Of a DNA stretch of 64,000 nt, positions 12,880 through 24,390 are shown in pieces. Source of the DNA: Hetaerina americana (taxonomy: Eukaryota > Arthropoda > Insecta > Odonata > Calopterygidae). The stretch lies in NCBI GenBank assembly GCA_022747635.1, contig JAKTNV010000010.1, forward strand, positions 46,040,027 through 46,104,026, read 5' to 3'. The position numbers and the translations under genes are program-made. The stretch's first letter is position 1; each line of letters starts with the position of its first letter. Under the pieces are notes generated by a model. It worked only from the letters and a program-made list of their open reading frames with translations, made no database searches and was not told the origin of the DNA.

Positions 12880-13869
12880 CGTAAACCGCCTACCGCTCTC
12901 TTGAAAGGTGAAGGGGTATAGAGGTGGCGTCAGTGGGCAGGGAGGGGGGCAGGAGGCCACGACCATGAAATCCATTAGCGATGTTTCACGCGGGAGGAGA
13001 GAGAGAGAGAGGCACCCACCAACGCCTGCGGTGCTCGCGAGCAGGGTGAGATCGTGACGAGTTCGGGTCGGGGAACGCGGTCGGGGAGGTAAAGGGTGAG
13101 GCAAAGACGGTGGCTATGGCCGGGGGAACGGGCGCCGTCGGAGTGACTGGAGTTTGGGAGGTAGAGGTGGTGAGACGGATTGGAGTAGGGGTGGGTGGGA
13201 TGGGAAGTGAGACGAGAGAGAGGATCTGGGGTTTCGAGCGTGGTGGTGTTCGATGTTGCCTTGCCCAGAGAAGAAGAGAGGGTGGGAAGAGGAGGCGCGT
13301 TGAGGGAACCGTTCCCGTTTCTTTTTTTCTCCCCTTTCCCTTTAATTTTTTCCCCACCCGACACCCTGCGCCATTCCTCTCCGTACCTCGTGATCGGCAC
13401 ACGAATGATCTTCAGTTTGCGGTCCGTTAGGGACGCGATCTGCAGCCCTTATAAACAACCCCCCTCTGCCTCACCCCAATTCACCCCGTTCACTCCCCAT
13501 CTCTCCTTGATTGATTCCATCCCAAGGGCTCTCGAGTGGAATTGATTTCGAATGGAGGAGCCGTCCGAGGGTAAATTTACCTCAAATCGTAATCGCTTTA
13601 CACTTGTCGCCTTCTACTTCGTCTCCCCTCCCCTTCCTATCCCACTCTCCCTCTCTCCAATTCTCTCCATCTTTACATCATTCAAGCCGACTCTCTCCCA
13701 TCTTCTCTTACCCATTTTCCTTTTTTCTTCACCCATCCCTTATAATTTTCCTCTCTTTTTTTCTGCTCCGCGTCGGGGGCCGCTAAATGGGAAGGCGGCG
13801 TATTTGTTGGGAGGAGGTCGGAGGGAAATCAAGGGAAGGGCTGAGGTCCAAGTCGGTGTTGAGGTCGAA
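12880..13869. other. GC-rich island 3, G-rich, C-rich, G-rich
   Basis: The plus strand is G/A-rich from about 12900 to 13310, C/T-rich from about 13315 to 13770 and G/A-rich again from 13785 to 13860. Open frames of up to 141 codons occur on both strands and look compositional. A TATA-like CCTTATAAACAACC lies at about 13447-13460. It runs directly into the CpG-rich segment that follows. Confidence 0.55.
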
Positions 13870-14230
13870 TTTGCAGATTAAGTCCACGTCGCTCTGTTCT
13901 GTGCGGAGGATTCAGCACGCGCGTGAGGAGCTCCCTCGTGCTTTTTCATAACGAATGCGGAGCGGCGTCTTTCAGGAATTTCAACGCCGGCGTCGCGCCT
14001 AATCGGATCAGGCGTTTGAATGGCGGAGGAGCATTTCCCCACTGCCACGCACGGCCTCTCTAGTTAGTCCGCTTGATTTCGGGGCTCAAAGCAGGCGAAA
14101 ACGTTGGCGGATGGACTGGTGTCTGCCGCAGCCACTGCGGCTATTGACTGCGCACGTAATTACGAGCTCTAACGGTCCATAGGGAACCGCTCGCATGCTT
14201 GAATATTTGTGCTATCCGGCAAAGAAACCT
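13870..14230. promoter_or_regulatory. CpG-rich segment, possible promoter or 5' exon
   Basis: Unlike the skewed flanking tracts, this stretch has balanced C and G with many CpG dinucleotides (for example GCGCGTGAGG, CAACGCCGGCGTCGCGCC and GTCTGCCGCAGCCACTGCGG). It ends sharply at AT-rich DNA near 14235. That is what an unmethylated CpG-island promoter or conserved first exon would look like. No Initiator or splice donor can be assigned with confidence. Confidence 0.3.
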
Positions 14231-15985
14231 GGAACAAAAAATATGTTCGGAAAAATGCACCACCGTAGTTTGCACCAAAAATCTTCCGATTAAGTAACGA
14301 CGAAAGGCATTTCGTGATAGCTGCGGGAAGTTTTTGAATAAGAAGAGAAGAATTTTAATTATGTTACTAGTCGGATAGAATAAGTGGAAAAAGGATTTTC
14401 CTGAAATTGCTTTGCCTTGTGGTTATTCAGCAAGAATCTTAATGAAAAAGTGGGCAAAGATAATTTACTAAGATTATTGATATTGAAATATTAATTTTAT
14501 GGATATATTTTACAAAATACAAGTAGTAAATGATAAACAACAGGACAAGGACTTTAATGATTGACATTCAGAATTATTAATATATTATGATGACTTAATA
14601 AATATGTTCATACCTTATTTTTTAGCACTTAATATAAAGCAAATTGCGATACTTTAATGGAATTTTGAAAAGCCTGTATTCAAAGTACTTGCTAAGCATA
14701 TAAGGTCATTATGACACACACACTTCGGATATATTTTAGTGCATAGTATGAAACCATATTCTCCGTAATAATGTACCCCATTTAGATAATAGACGATCAT
14801 TGATAAACAAAAATAAAAGTTGCACAGATAAGTTATTTTATGAAAATTTATTGAATTAAACTATTCGATGGATAAGCAGGGTGCAGAATGGCAGCCGGAC
14901 TCTAAAAATCATTTTCAGGAAATAAAGGTTATATCATGTGAATATCTATTGCTATTAATCGCTTCGTGCATACTATTAACTATCATAGATTATTAATTGT
15001 GTTGACCAAATAATATAAACAAATTTTCTCCAAAATAAACTTACATGCTCCATTAAAAATTTTATCTTAGTAACAGAGTGTATTACTGATAATTGTTATT
15101 AGATTGATAGAAACTCGATGGCAGACATATTTCATTGGTGACAGTAATTTTACTGGCACTACTTGATATATTATCTTAGTTATATGTAATAAAAATGATT
15201 TGCTCCCATTTTGATTAATACCGCCGCCTAGGTCTAAAGTATTGATAGTTAACTCCGCAATGCGCTACTTTTGAGGTAAGGTCCTTAACTTTCAACAGTC
15301 TAATATTCCGAACCGATTACGTACCAAATTCAAAGAAAATACTCAGAAAATAATATATGCCATTCATAAATTTGATTATGTGAAAGAACAAAAGGTTTGC
15401 ATTTAAGCTACGAAATTAAAATACAAATCATGCATTTTATGCACTAAGATTCAAAGCATGTACTCGATAAATATTTCAGGTTTTTGTAAGAGGACATTGG
15501 TCTCTCAGAAATTTGAGGCATCCAAATACCAAGAAACGTCATTCTCTTATTAAATTTAAAAAATGTAATTCTAAATATCTCACTAGATGCCAACGTGGCT
15601 GAAAATACTCTTGGTACTTTAGTATGGAAAAGAAAACAGGCAGCCGTCCGTGTGACTTAGTGTCGATATTTCCTCGCTTCCAAATTGAATGAAAACGAAA
15701 ATTGCGCCATTAATTCCTCTTCTCTTGTTCTCCACTGAAACTTGAGATAAGTTCTGCTGATTACTAGAGAAAAAAATTACTACTTTATAGACACACTATA
15801 TCGGTAAGTTGCACAGTATATCGGTAAATTTATTTCATTAATTAAAAAAGTGTAAAACTGTTGAGTACCCATTAATTGTGCTTTCTTTTATCCATTCCCA
15901 TCGCCACTTAGATGCCAAAATAAATTTCCTCCATCCTCATTATTAGGTGAATAAAGAAAAGAAATAAAAAACTTCTCCAATATTC
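14231..15985. other. Unassigned AT-rich sequence
   Basis: I see nothing recognisable apart from a small direct repeat of TATATCGGTAA near 15798 and 15819. Confidence 0.5.
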
Positions 15986-15989
15986 AGCG

Positions 15990-17485
15990 ACGAAGTTGCC
16001 CGATTCCCCGACCCGTCTCTGCGGGGATTCCAATTCGTCAATGCCTCGAATTCCTAGTTACGCAAACACGATTCCGCCTACGGTCCCGGAACCTCCCACG
16101 TCATTTGCACCATCCCATCCAAGCCTCCCCGCCTCAGGAGAAGCAAGAGGGGAAAAGAGAGAAGGTAGTAAAAAGAAAAGGGTGAGGAAATCGGCCACGC
16201 CTACCTCCTTTCCAGCAAAGCACGTCCCGTCCGAGTAAAGAATCCTTCCTTCCGCGTCTCGGACTAACGGGAGGAAATCGCGGAAATTTTTCTTCTCCCA
16301 CTCTCACCCCTTTTTCTCTCTCCTCAAGAAAATCTGTCCCTCTTTCTCCTCCTCTTTCGCCCACCCGTGCCCCAGTATCCGCCACCCTCCTCCCCAAAAA
16401 ACTCTGCCTCACAAGAACGGCGGCGATCCCATCCCATTCGGGCACGTCTCGAATCGAAGGACAAACGAGGCGACCAGCCATTCCGCGGGGCTCCCCACTC
16501 CGGGCACCCGGAAAAACAATTCCGAACTCGGAGAATTCTAATCGGGTGGGCTTTGCCTTTTCTTACCCGGCTCCACTGCCTCCTACCCTTCGTCCCAAAA
16601 TCCTCTCCCGCACACGCACACACAGGGTCTTTCTCTCCCATCCCCCATGTCTGATTCCGTGGCTAAAAATTTCCTCCATCCCCATCTCTCCTACACCGCT
16701 TCCCTCCACACCGGACGAATTGAGAAGCCCCTCACCACCCCGCAAGCTACCTCCTGTTCCCCATAACCATCCCCCGGACAAATCCACCCCCTTTTTCCTA
16801 GCAGCATGCTCACATGAGCTCACACACACTCCCAACGGATGCAGGGCCGAGTTCCGCACCCTCAAGCCCCGTTATCTCGGCTTCCCCTAATCACGGTTGG
16901 GTCACTCCTGCCCCATGTCTCCGTCTCATCCCCTTCTACTCTCTCTCTCTCTTAACCCCCCGCTTTCTCTCCCGCTCACTCAATTTAACTGTCGCGGCAC
17001 CCCCGTTCGTGCGGAATTATCCTACTCCACGTTCGACCTCCGCTGGGAAACCGTCGGAGTCAACTCGAATCCGAATGGGCCCACCCCCTCCTGACCCTAC
17101 CACTTCACCCCTCCCTCCCCTTACGGCCATTTCCGCAACCCTTTCTCGCCGCCCAACCGTAAAAAGAAGAGGAGGATGCGAGGTCGGAGGAGGTGGAGTA
17201 AGGGAAGGGCTGAGGTGAGGCAGTGGGCGCCGGTGTGGTCGGGTAGGAAGGAATCGGGGAAACGATGAGGAAGGATCTCAAACGGAATACCATGTCCCGA
17301 GTATTCCGGATTCAGGCGGTGATTGCCGCGGGAATGGGGAGGATGGGACGGGGTGCGAGATGGTTGGAGGGGGCCTGGTTGGAAGCGCATTGGTTTGAGA
17401 CAAGAGCAGAAGGAAGGAAACGAAGGAGATTGAGCGCATGCGCCATAAGAGACCGCGGGGGATGGGTCGCCTATTCAGCGAAATC
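15990..17485. other. GC-rich island 4, C-rich then G-rich
   Basis: This is the longest island. The plus strand is C/T-rich from about 16000 to 17150 and switches sharply to G/A-rich from 17160 to 17470. Several open frames of 60-134 codons overlap on both strands (for example 16814-17218 plus, 16134-16481 minus). Their Pro/Ser/Arg/Gly bias and overlap mark them as compositional. Confidence 0.6.
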
Positions 17486-18152
17486 ATAGAGCGGGCACAT
17501 TAATATTCACCCAGACATCAGCATCGTTAGATTTCAATCTGGAGAAGATGGGCTACTGGATTTCTTTTTTTTCCCAATTCCATTCCTAATTCCTTTGTCT
17601 CATGAGCTCGTTTCTCAACCATTTCATTAATGTTTCGGACCCGTTTATTCCTTGATTTTCGTCTTGCTGTCTTCGTTCTATCTCGTCTTCCTCAATAATT
17701 TTCAATGATGCGTTGCCTCAGTTGCGACAAGTTCATTTTCGCCTACTTTTGCGATCGAAAGACTAACATTTAATAAGGGTATCTACATACTATGCATCAA
17801 TCTACTAAGTGTATAACATATTCTGTAATACCTGCAATATTTTTTAATTAGCTCTGTACTTCCATATCATTATTTTTATAACCATAATTACCTAGCCAGT
17901 TACAAATACATTCAAAGGCATTCATATTACTCTTGTTGAATGATATCGTCAGTTTTCTTTATCAGCAACACATTTTTCTTATAAGACTGGGATTTATGGT
18001 ACTATAATAAAAATGATGCATATTTTGCTATTTAAAATATAGAATAATGGAACCAAATTTGAGATGATATGTGGATTCAATTACAATTCGTAGGCGAACG
18101 CTTGGCAGAAAATTGAAAGTAATCGAAGATGCTCCTGAGGTAGTTAAATATT

Positions 18153-18196
18153 AGACACACGAATGTGTGTATCGGTACTCAGGCCATCATCTTCAG
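18153..18196 (-). mobile_element. Penelope-like terminus motif (candidate)
   Basis: On the minus strand CTGAAGA (18190-18196) is followed by CCGATAC and a hairpin ACACAC-ATTC-GTGTGT that ends in GTC. These parts come in the order of a hammerhead ribozyme with a closed stem III, with one core change (GATA for GAAA). No coding sequence of a Penelope-like element was recognised nearby. Confidence 0.3.
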
Positions 18197-19615
18197 CAAG
18201 GAAAGTATACAAAATAATGTGGTCTTAATACCTTTATCTACCATTAAACAAGACTCAAAGTTAAATAAAATTGTGTGGTAAAGGGAAAGATGAAGGAGAA
18301 GCAGAAATATCTTCATTTAATACTAGAATAAACTATGATGATCACGATAGAATTTGGATTAAAAATCCGTTTCCTTCTTTCACGAATTAACTTAATATTT
18401 TATAATGAGAAGATGATGAAATGATTTGGGTCTATAGATAATTGCAACAATTCCAATCCTTTTTGGCATTGATTACAACTGCTAACCATAAAATTATTAT
18501 ATTATAGCCCACTAATTCTTTACGCTTTTATTTTAAATTTTCTTAGATTTATTTCCAGGTTTCATTAAAGCAAAAGGAACTTTAAATGGTGCACACAACC
18601 CAAGTTGACTCCGAAAGGGCATCATTCAAGCAAAGGAATAGGTATGCATTTCTAAGCTTCTCACTTGTTGAGAAAACGTATTTTGCAAAGAAAAGTATCC
18701 ATTGAGAGTCAGCCTTTTACAGATGGAGGTAAACAATATTTCTTATGCTGAACTCATTAATTCTATTCGATCACGTCGCTCAGTATTAGTTTAGCTAAGG
18801 CTTTCTTTCAGTAAGGAACGGAATTTAGAAGTCATTTAAATGACCTGATATGGTCATTTAAGTCAAACTTGGTGATTTTTATTTTCACTTTACATAATTA
18901 GAACAATAAATACATGAGAGTTTATTTATTTGTACATTTCGTTTCTTGTGCATTATTAAATTATCATGAAGAATCGCTGAGAGTCAGAGAGATGGTATTG
19001 TTATTCGTTGATCGTTTCATATACACAATGTTTTTGCGTGGACGTTACCAGTACATATACTGGAAATGTTCTGCATTACACGATATATTTTAATGTCCCT
19101 AACGAAATGTTATAAATGGTATTATTTGCACTTTAAATTGGCATTTATTGAATCAGTTTTTACCTCAAAATCAAATATTACTATTCCTATACATTTCTTT
19201 CTCAATATACATCTTGTATTATTAATATATATTCTTTTTCAAATCATCATCACTAGATATTTTTTTAAACGTTTTATGATGCATTTAGAAATTAGTTTCT
19301 GAAGACAGCGAAACTATATGTTACGTTATAATTGATTTTTATACTAATCTTAAAGGTATTTCATTGATACAATCGGGAAATATCTTTGTTATTCATAAGT
19401 AATCTTATAAACCACATTAGTAATGAAATAAAATAGACCCAATTATTTTCTAAAGCAACTTATTCCACCAAAAAATAAAAAAATGCTGTTGAGTTGAACT
19501 TTTCATTACAGAGTATTGGAAACTTAAACTGAACTTTTTAAGCCTTACGAAACATTCATTCAACGATTTTACTTTAGTAATCCAGCAGTCATTCATGTCT
19601 TAGTATTTTGGCTGA

Positions 19616-19663
19616 AGTAATAAAAAAGGGCAAAAGGGGAAAAAGTAATAAAAAAGGGTAAAA
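19616..19663. repeat. Short tandem duplication
   Basis: A 21-bp unit, AAGTAATAAAAAAGGG plus five more bases, occurs at 19616-19636 and again at 19643-19663 with one difference. It is a local duplication of low-complexity sequence. Confidence 0.7.
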
Positions 19664-20537
19664 TGTCCGATTTACTATTTTCTTTGCTATTTTAATACTA
19701 AAATATATTAAACTTCAAAGTGCTGCTTAAATAAATGCTGACTTTTTGCTGCCCTACATTCACAAGACGGCTCCAGGGCTTTACGGTCGGCCACAGGTCT
19801 CACTACGGTGGACTAGCCACAGCACTTTGTTTCTGTCGGCCGTGAATTGGTTTTATAGAATGTGAGCAAAAGAAGAAAACCGTCGTTGGATAGTGGAAAT
19901 GGAAGAGATATTATTCTTTCTTAAAAATTTTACGGAGGTGAAACTTTAGAGTAGACGGAGTCACGGGATAGAAAAAGATGGCAGGAAAAAACACCATTTA
20001 GTAGAAAAAGTAGCAAAAGAAGGTTTCATTTAGCTCTATGTAGATGACATTAACGTTCCGCTTTGTACAATTTGACGGATTTCCAACTAAATCAATGGGA
20101 AATATTAAATACGTATTAAAATTAAAATTTACTTACCAGAAAATTTCGTTGATAAAATGGTTGCTTTAACACTCTTTTAATTTAACTTCTCTGCTAACTT
20201 ACTTTTAATTAAAATGAATAAAAGATAGTCAGTTGACTTGGTAACCTACGCCGAAAGTCACAAATGGTATATTGGAGAAAAATAAAGAAAGTGGAAACAA
20301 GTAGGTCCGAAATATTCAAGTCTGAGCAGCAAAAATAGATAAAAGTACTTTTATTGAATCCAAATACTGCTAGATTGATCATATTTCATGTAATAATATC
20401 TTTTACTTACTACCTTTTACTACCTTAGGCACATTTATTACGTTTTTCAAGAGACGGAATTGAAGTGGATTCATTTGCTATGTTTTTAATTATTCATACT
20501 TAATTAAGATTCATACTACCTGTCGTCAAGAATAATA

Positions 20538-21813
20538 CGAGGTCTGTTCAAAAAGTATCGCGAATTTTTAATATTCGCGGGTTACATATATTTCATTTTA
20601 GATTTTTTGTGGCGTTATGCTGGTACTTATTTCTCTCACTTATGCCGAAAAGTTCGGCCATTTTGGATGTTCAGTTAATTGTTGACAGCTATTTTACTTG
20701 AACGTGTTTTGGCTTTTCTTCGATTTTTGCCTGTTCCCAAAAATGGATCAAAGAATCTGTATCAAATTTTGCGTTAGAAACACGAAATTACGTGCACGGA
20801 CACAACCTTGGACCGAAGTAACGTTTATCGGTGGTAAAAAATGTTCTCAGAGGGCCGAGATGATGTGATCGGCGAAGAGCGTGAAGGACGCCCGAGCACG
20901 TCAACAACCCACGAAAACATTGATGAATTGAAGAAAATAGTATCGGCCAATCGTCGAATCACCGTTTAAGAAGTTGCTGAGGACCTAAACATATCGATTG
21001 GCATTCGATTTTTACCAATGATTTGGACATAACACGGGTTGCCGCGAAATTCCTACCAAAATTCTTCAATTTCGACCAAAAACAGCGACGCATTAACATT
21101 GATAATGAGGTCTACGATGACCCAAATTCGATCCAGAGGGTCATAACTGGTGACGAATCATGGGTATATGGTTGTAAAGTGGAAACTTAAGCTCAATCAT
21201 CCCAATGGAAGCTGCAACACGAGCCAAGACCGAAAAAAGCGCCCAAGGGCCGGTCGAATGTGAAAGCTTTGCTTTATAGTTTTCTTCAATTATAGGGGCG
21301 TGGTGCATCATGAGTTCTTGCCACGGAGTATGACGGTAATTTAGGAATATTACCTGCAAGTTGTGCGCAATATGTGCGAAGAAATCCGCCTTAAACGCCC
21401 GGATTAGTGGAAGAACAAAAATTGGCTTTTGGACCATGACAACGCCCCTACTCACGCATCGTTACTTGTGCACGCGCGAAGGTTTAGCCAAAAACAACAC
21501 CCTAATGATGCCATAGCCACCGTATTCCCCAGATCTGGCCCCCAGTAACTTTTTCTTCTTCCCGAAACTAAAGAGGCCCATGAAAGGACGACGCTACGCT
21601 ACGATTGACGAGATAAAGACTGCATAGAAGGAAGAGCTGAAGAAGATCAGAAAAATTTATTTTTTGAAGTACTTCGAGGATTGGAAAAAGCGTTGGCACA
21701 AGAGCATAACGCTTCATCGGGATTACTTTGAAGGGGACATAATAGATATTAATGAATAAATAAATACTTTTTGAAAAAACACAAAAGTCGTGACACTTTT
21801 TGAAAAGACCTCG
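20538..21813 (+). mobile_element. Degenerate full-length mariner transposon
   Basis: The element is 1276 bp, the usual size for mariner. It begins CGAGGTCTGTTCAAAAAGTA and ends with the inverted form TACTTTTTGAAAAGACCTCG with a few changes (CACTTTTTGAAAAGACCTCG is seen), and TA flanks both ends (20536-20537, 21814-21815) as the expected target duplication. Inside is a decayed transposase. It sits immediately upstream of an older LINE fossil. Terminal mismatches and many stops show that it is an old, inactive copy. Confidence 0.93.
20742..21759 (+). pseudogene. Mariner transposase pseudogene (DD34D)
   Basis: A mariner transposase would bind the terminal inverted repeats and cut and paste the element. 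Reading through shifts, the start MDQRICIKF lies at 20742. An interdomain block reading GEEREGRPSTST then NRRIT lies near 20870-20965. The first catalytic Asp is in TGDESWVYG (codon at 21152-21154), the second in HDNAPTHA (21438-21440) and the third in YSPDLAPSN (21532-21534), with FPKLKRPMKGRRY after it. The gap between the second and third Asp is 94 nt rather than the 105 nt of DD34D, so about 11 nt are lost. In-frame stops, such as the one replacing the codon before EVAEDL, make it dead. Confidence 0.93.
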
Positions 21814-21939
21814 TACCTAGATAAAAATGGTTTCCACCACCCTTACATGATTTTAATTAAATATTTGGTGATTTGAATTTGATAGTATAGCTACAGTAAA
21901 GGTGTAGCTGGAAGCGGTAAACAAATTTATAAAGTAGAA

Positions 21940-23590
21940 TAGGAAGACAAGTTGCTTAGAAGAAAAATGGGTACAATATCAACCAAGGGATGAAGAAAGG
22001 TGCAAATAAAAACCATAGAATAGTAGCTTGGAAGAGAGCCATGAATTACAGGCAATATGATTAGGCAAATAGCCTAGAGGAGGAAAAGGTAGAATGTAAA
22101 CACTAAATTTGGTTAAAAAATGTACCAAGGGATAAAAAGCAAGGTGAAGTGGGAATACTAACAACGCGAGAGAACCATGGTGGAATTCGTGAAGATCCGA
22201 AAGTTTTAACGGGGAAAGGTGTAACTGGCGCTTTGGTTGGGAATATGAAAAAAACACTATGAGGGCATAAGAGGGGAAAAATACTAACAATATTAAAGAC
22301 ACGTCAGGAAAATTATTAGTTAAACAAAGAATGATTCACGGAAATTATATAAATACATGGACCATCTCGAAAGTACCGATACAAGGCCAGAAAGTTTACA
22401 CGCAGACAGAAATCATGTCGTAGGTAGGGACGGATTAAGACAAAATACGAGTATATTTCATGATAGATAGTTTGTTAAAAAACAAATAAAACATGGGGAT
22501 AAAAAGCATGCCCGTGGAAGCTGTTACCGTTTCAGGAAAACGTGAAATAAGGGATTTTATGCGGTTATTTGCATTCATAAAAGAGGAATTTGGCAGGAAA
22601 ATTCCTTCAAATTATTGTTATTTCAATTTCAAAAAGGGAAAGGCAGCCATACCTGTGGACTGAAGATATATAGCATGGATTTTGCTGTCAGCTATTTAGG
22701 ATCATATAAAGGAGGATGGAGAAGTGTTTACACTATGTAAGAACGGTTTGGGTTCAGAAAGGGCAGAGGCACCTGTGATGCCATGGCATTAGTGAGGACA
22801 GTAATAGAGTGCAACAAATCGCACCATTCTTGTCAACTTTATAGTTTTATAAATTTCAAGAAGGCTAATTTTGCAAGATTTTGTTAGACTAAATTGTTTA
22901 GAGTTAATGACTTTATGAATATATTGCAGAAAATAGAAGAGTGAAGGAATTCACGACAAGACTCACGCTAACTTGACAGGAAGAAGTCTATAGTAGTGCT
23001 GGGTTTCCGGTTATGTCTATTCATGGTTGGAAAAACTGCAACATTAGTTAGTCAGCAGAAATAAATAACTTGCATTAAACGGTAGAGTTCCTAATAATAA
23101 TAGTAACTGCATAAAAAATAAAGCCTTGGAGGTAATTAGCTTTTTTTACATAGTAATTCTTTTTTCTAAAACAATCCAGGATATAGATCAGAAACCTGGT
23201 CCATCCCAGGTTTCGCTTAGAATCTTGAATAAGGTTCCAGTACATTAATGATATCGATAATTTGACAACTGAGTTAGAATAGAATGATAAGAGGTGTTAA
23301 TACAATAGGCGAGTATACTTTTCCAGACCAAAGAGAGACTGGTTGAAGCTCGGGTTCACTCCTAAAAGCTCACAACATCCATGATGATTGGAACCCGTGA
23401 GCATTCTAAAACAATTCAGGAGGTTAAGGGAATAGAGTTGGCTCCCATTTTCTGAATGTGTGAAGTACAACTATCGTGGTTTTAATCCATCTAGGAAATA
23501 AGAAATTTTTATTGAGATGGAGGCTGGATGTGTCCTTGCCACCGAAAGGGTTTTCGGGAAGCCAAAAACCGTCAAAAGACCCTCTCTTTC
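21940..23590 (+). mobile_element. Old RTE-like LINE fossil
   Basis: Piecewise translation matches, in order, the better preserved LINE at 47.4-50.7 kb: LEEKW (about 21958), REPWWNS (about 22170; the intact copy has KEAWWNT), a SGKLLV block (intact AGKVIV), KGFYAVI...RGIWQE (intact YGVI...EGIWPE), FGFRKGRGTCDAMALVR (about 22747; intact FGSRKGRGTRDAIAVMR), NILQKI, TSMMI...KGIEL and a final segment like the 3' RT region near 23500-23590. Frames shift repeatedly and stops are frequent. The 5' endonuclease part is missing and the copy ends where the GC island begins. It is much older than the copies at 47-52 kb, or from a sister family. Confidence 0.8.
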
Positions 23591-23639
23591 ACTACGGCTC
23601 GGTGTAGGAGAAGCAAAACATTTTTGTAGAACAAAACGG

Positions 23640-24390
23640 GACTAAGCTTTTTGAGGTATGTGGAGGGAATTGTGTGCGGCGACAGAATGGGATAAGGTGG
23701 GAAACGATAAATGGTCGGCGGGCAGGGGAAAGAAGAGTTTGGGGTTGAAAAGGTTGGAGAAGGGGAAGGAGAGACTGATTGAGGGGGACACAAGTGTGGA
23801 TCGACAGTGGTAGGGCGGGGAGGGATTTGGGACAGTCATCTTGTGTTTGAGTCAGAAGAGAGGGGAGAGTAAAGGTATGAGCCTGGTTCGTCATGTCTCC
23901 TAAATCCCTTTGCACAGTTTGGGGTTGCATGTTTCCGGGGACGAAAACACCCCCCTTGGGGTTCAGAAGAAGGGATCTGATGCCAACATTTGCACGATGA
24001 AAGCGTGCGTAAAATTTTATCCATGCTCGCTTGTCCGCGGGGGATGTTTTCCCCACATTTCCTCCTCTCCAAACCCCTCGAGCCGAAGACAGAACCACTT
24101 TCGTCCACCTACCGACACCTCAGGACCACGCTCATCCCTTCTCCTCTAGTTCTGCTTCTCACCGCGGACACCTCCCTTTCCTCTCCCACGCACACCTGAC
24201 AAATCCCCCTTGTGCTGACTAACCCTCTCTTGCCGGTCCCGTGAAGTAGCGACGGCCAATCTTTAAAGTTCGGACTAAGGGACGGAGTTGAGTGGTTTGT
24301 TCCCCATTCAACATACACACCGGGACCTATCAGACCAAACTTCTGAGAGCGGAACCACGGAAAATCAATGACCTTCGGCCGCACAAACCA
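23640..24390. other. GC-rich island 5, G-rich then C-rich
   Basis: The plus strand is G/A-rich from about 23640 to 23890 and C/T-rich from 24050 to 24240, so the skew order is opposite to that of islands 1, 2, 4 and 7. Open frames on both strands (23592-24098 minus, 168 codons, is the longest) are Pro/Ser/Leu-rich and match nothing I recognise. Confidence 0.5.

Larger units (their letters stand above)
17486..20537. other. Mostly unassigned AT-rich sequence
   Basis: I recognise no gene. It contains a Penelope-like terminus motif at 18153-18196 and a short tandem duplication at 19616-19663, listed separately. Confidence 0.4.

Noticed and set aside
23592..24098. 168-codon minus-strand open frame in GC island 5
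   Set aside because: Pro/Ser/Leu-rich, no recognisable domain, overlaps three other open frames.
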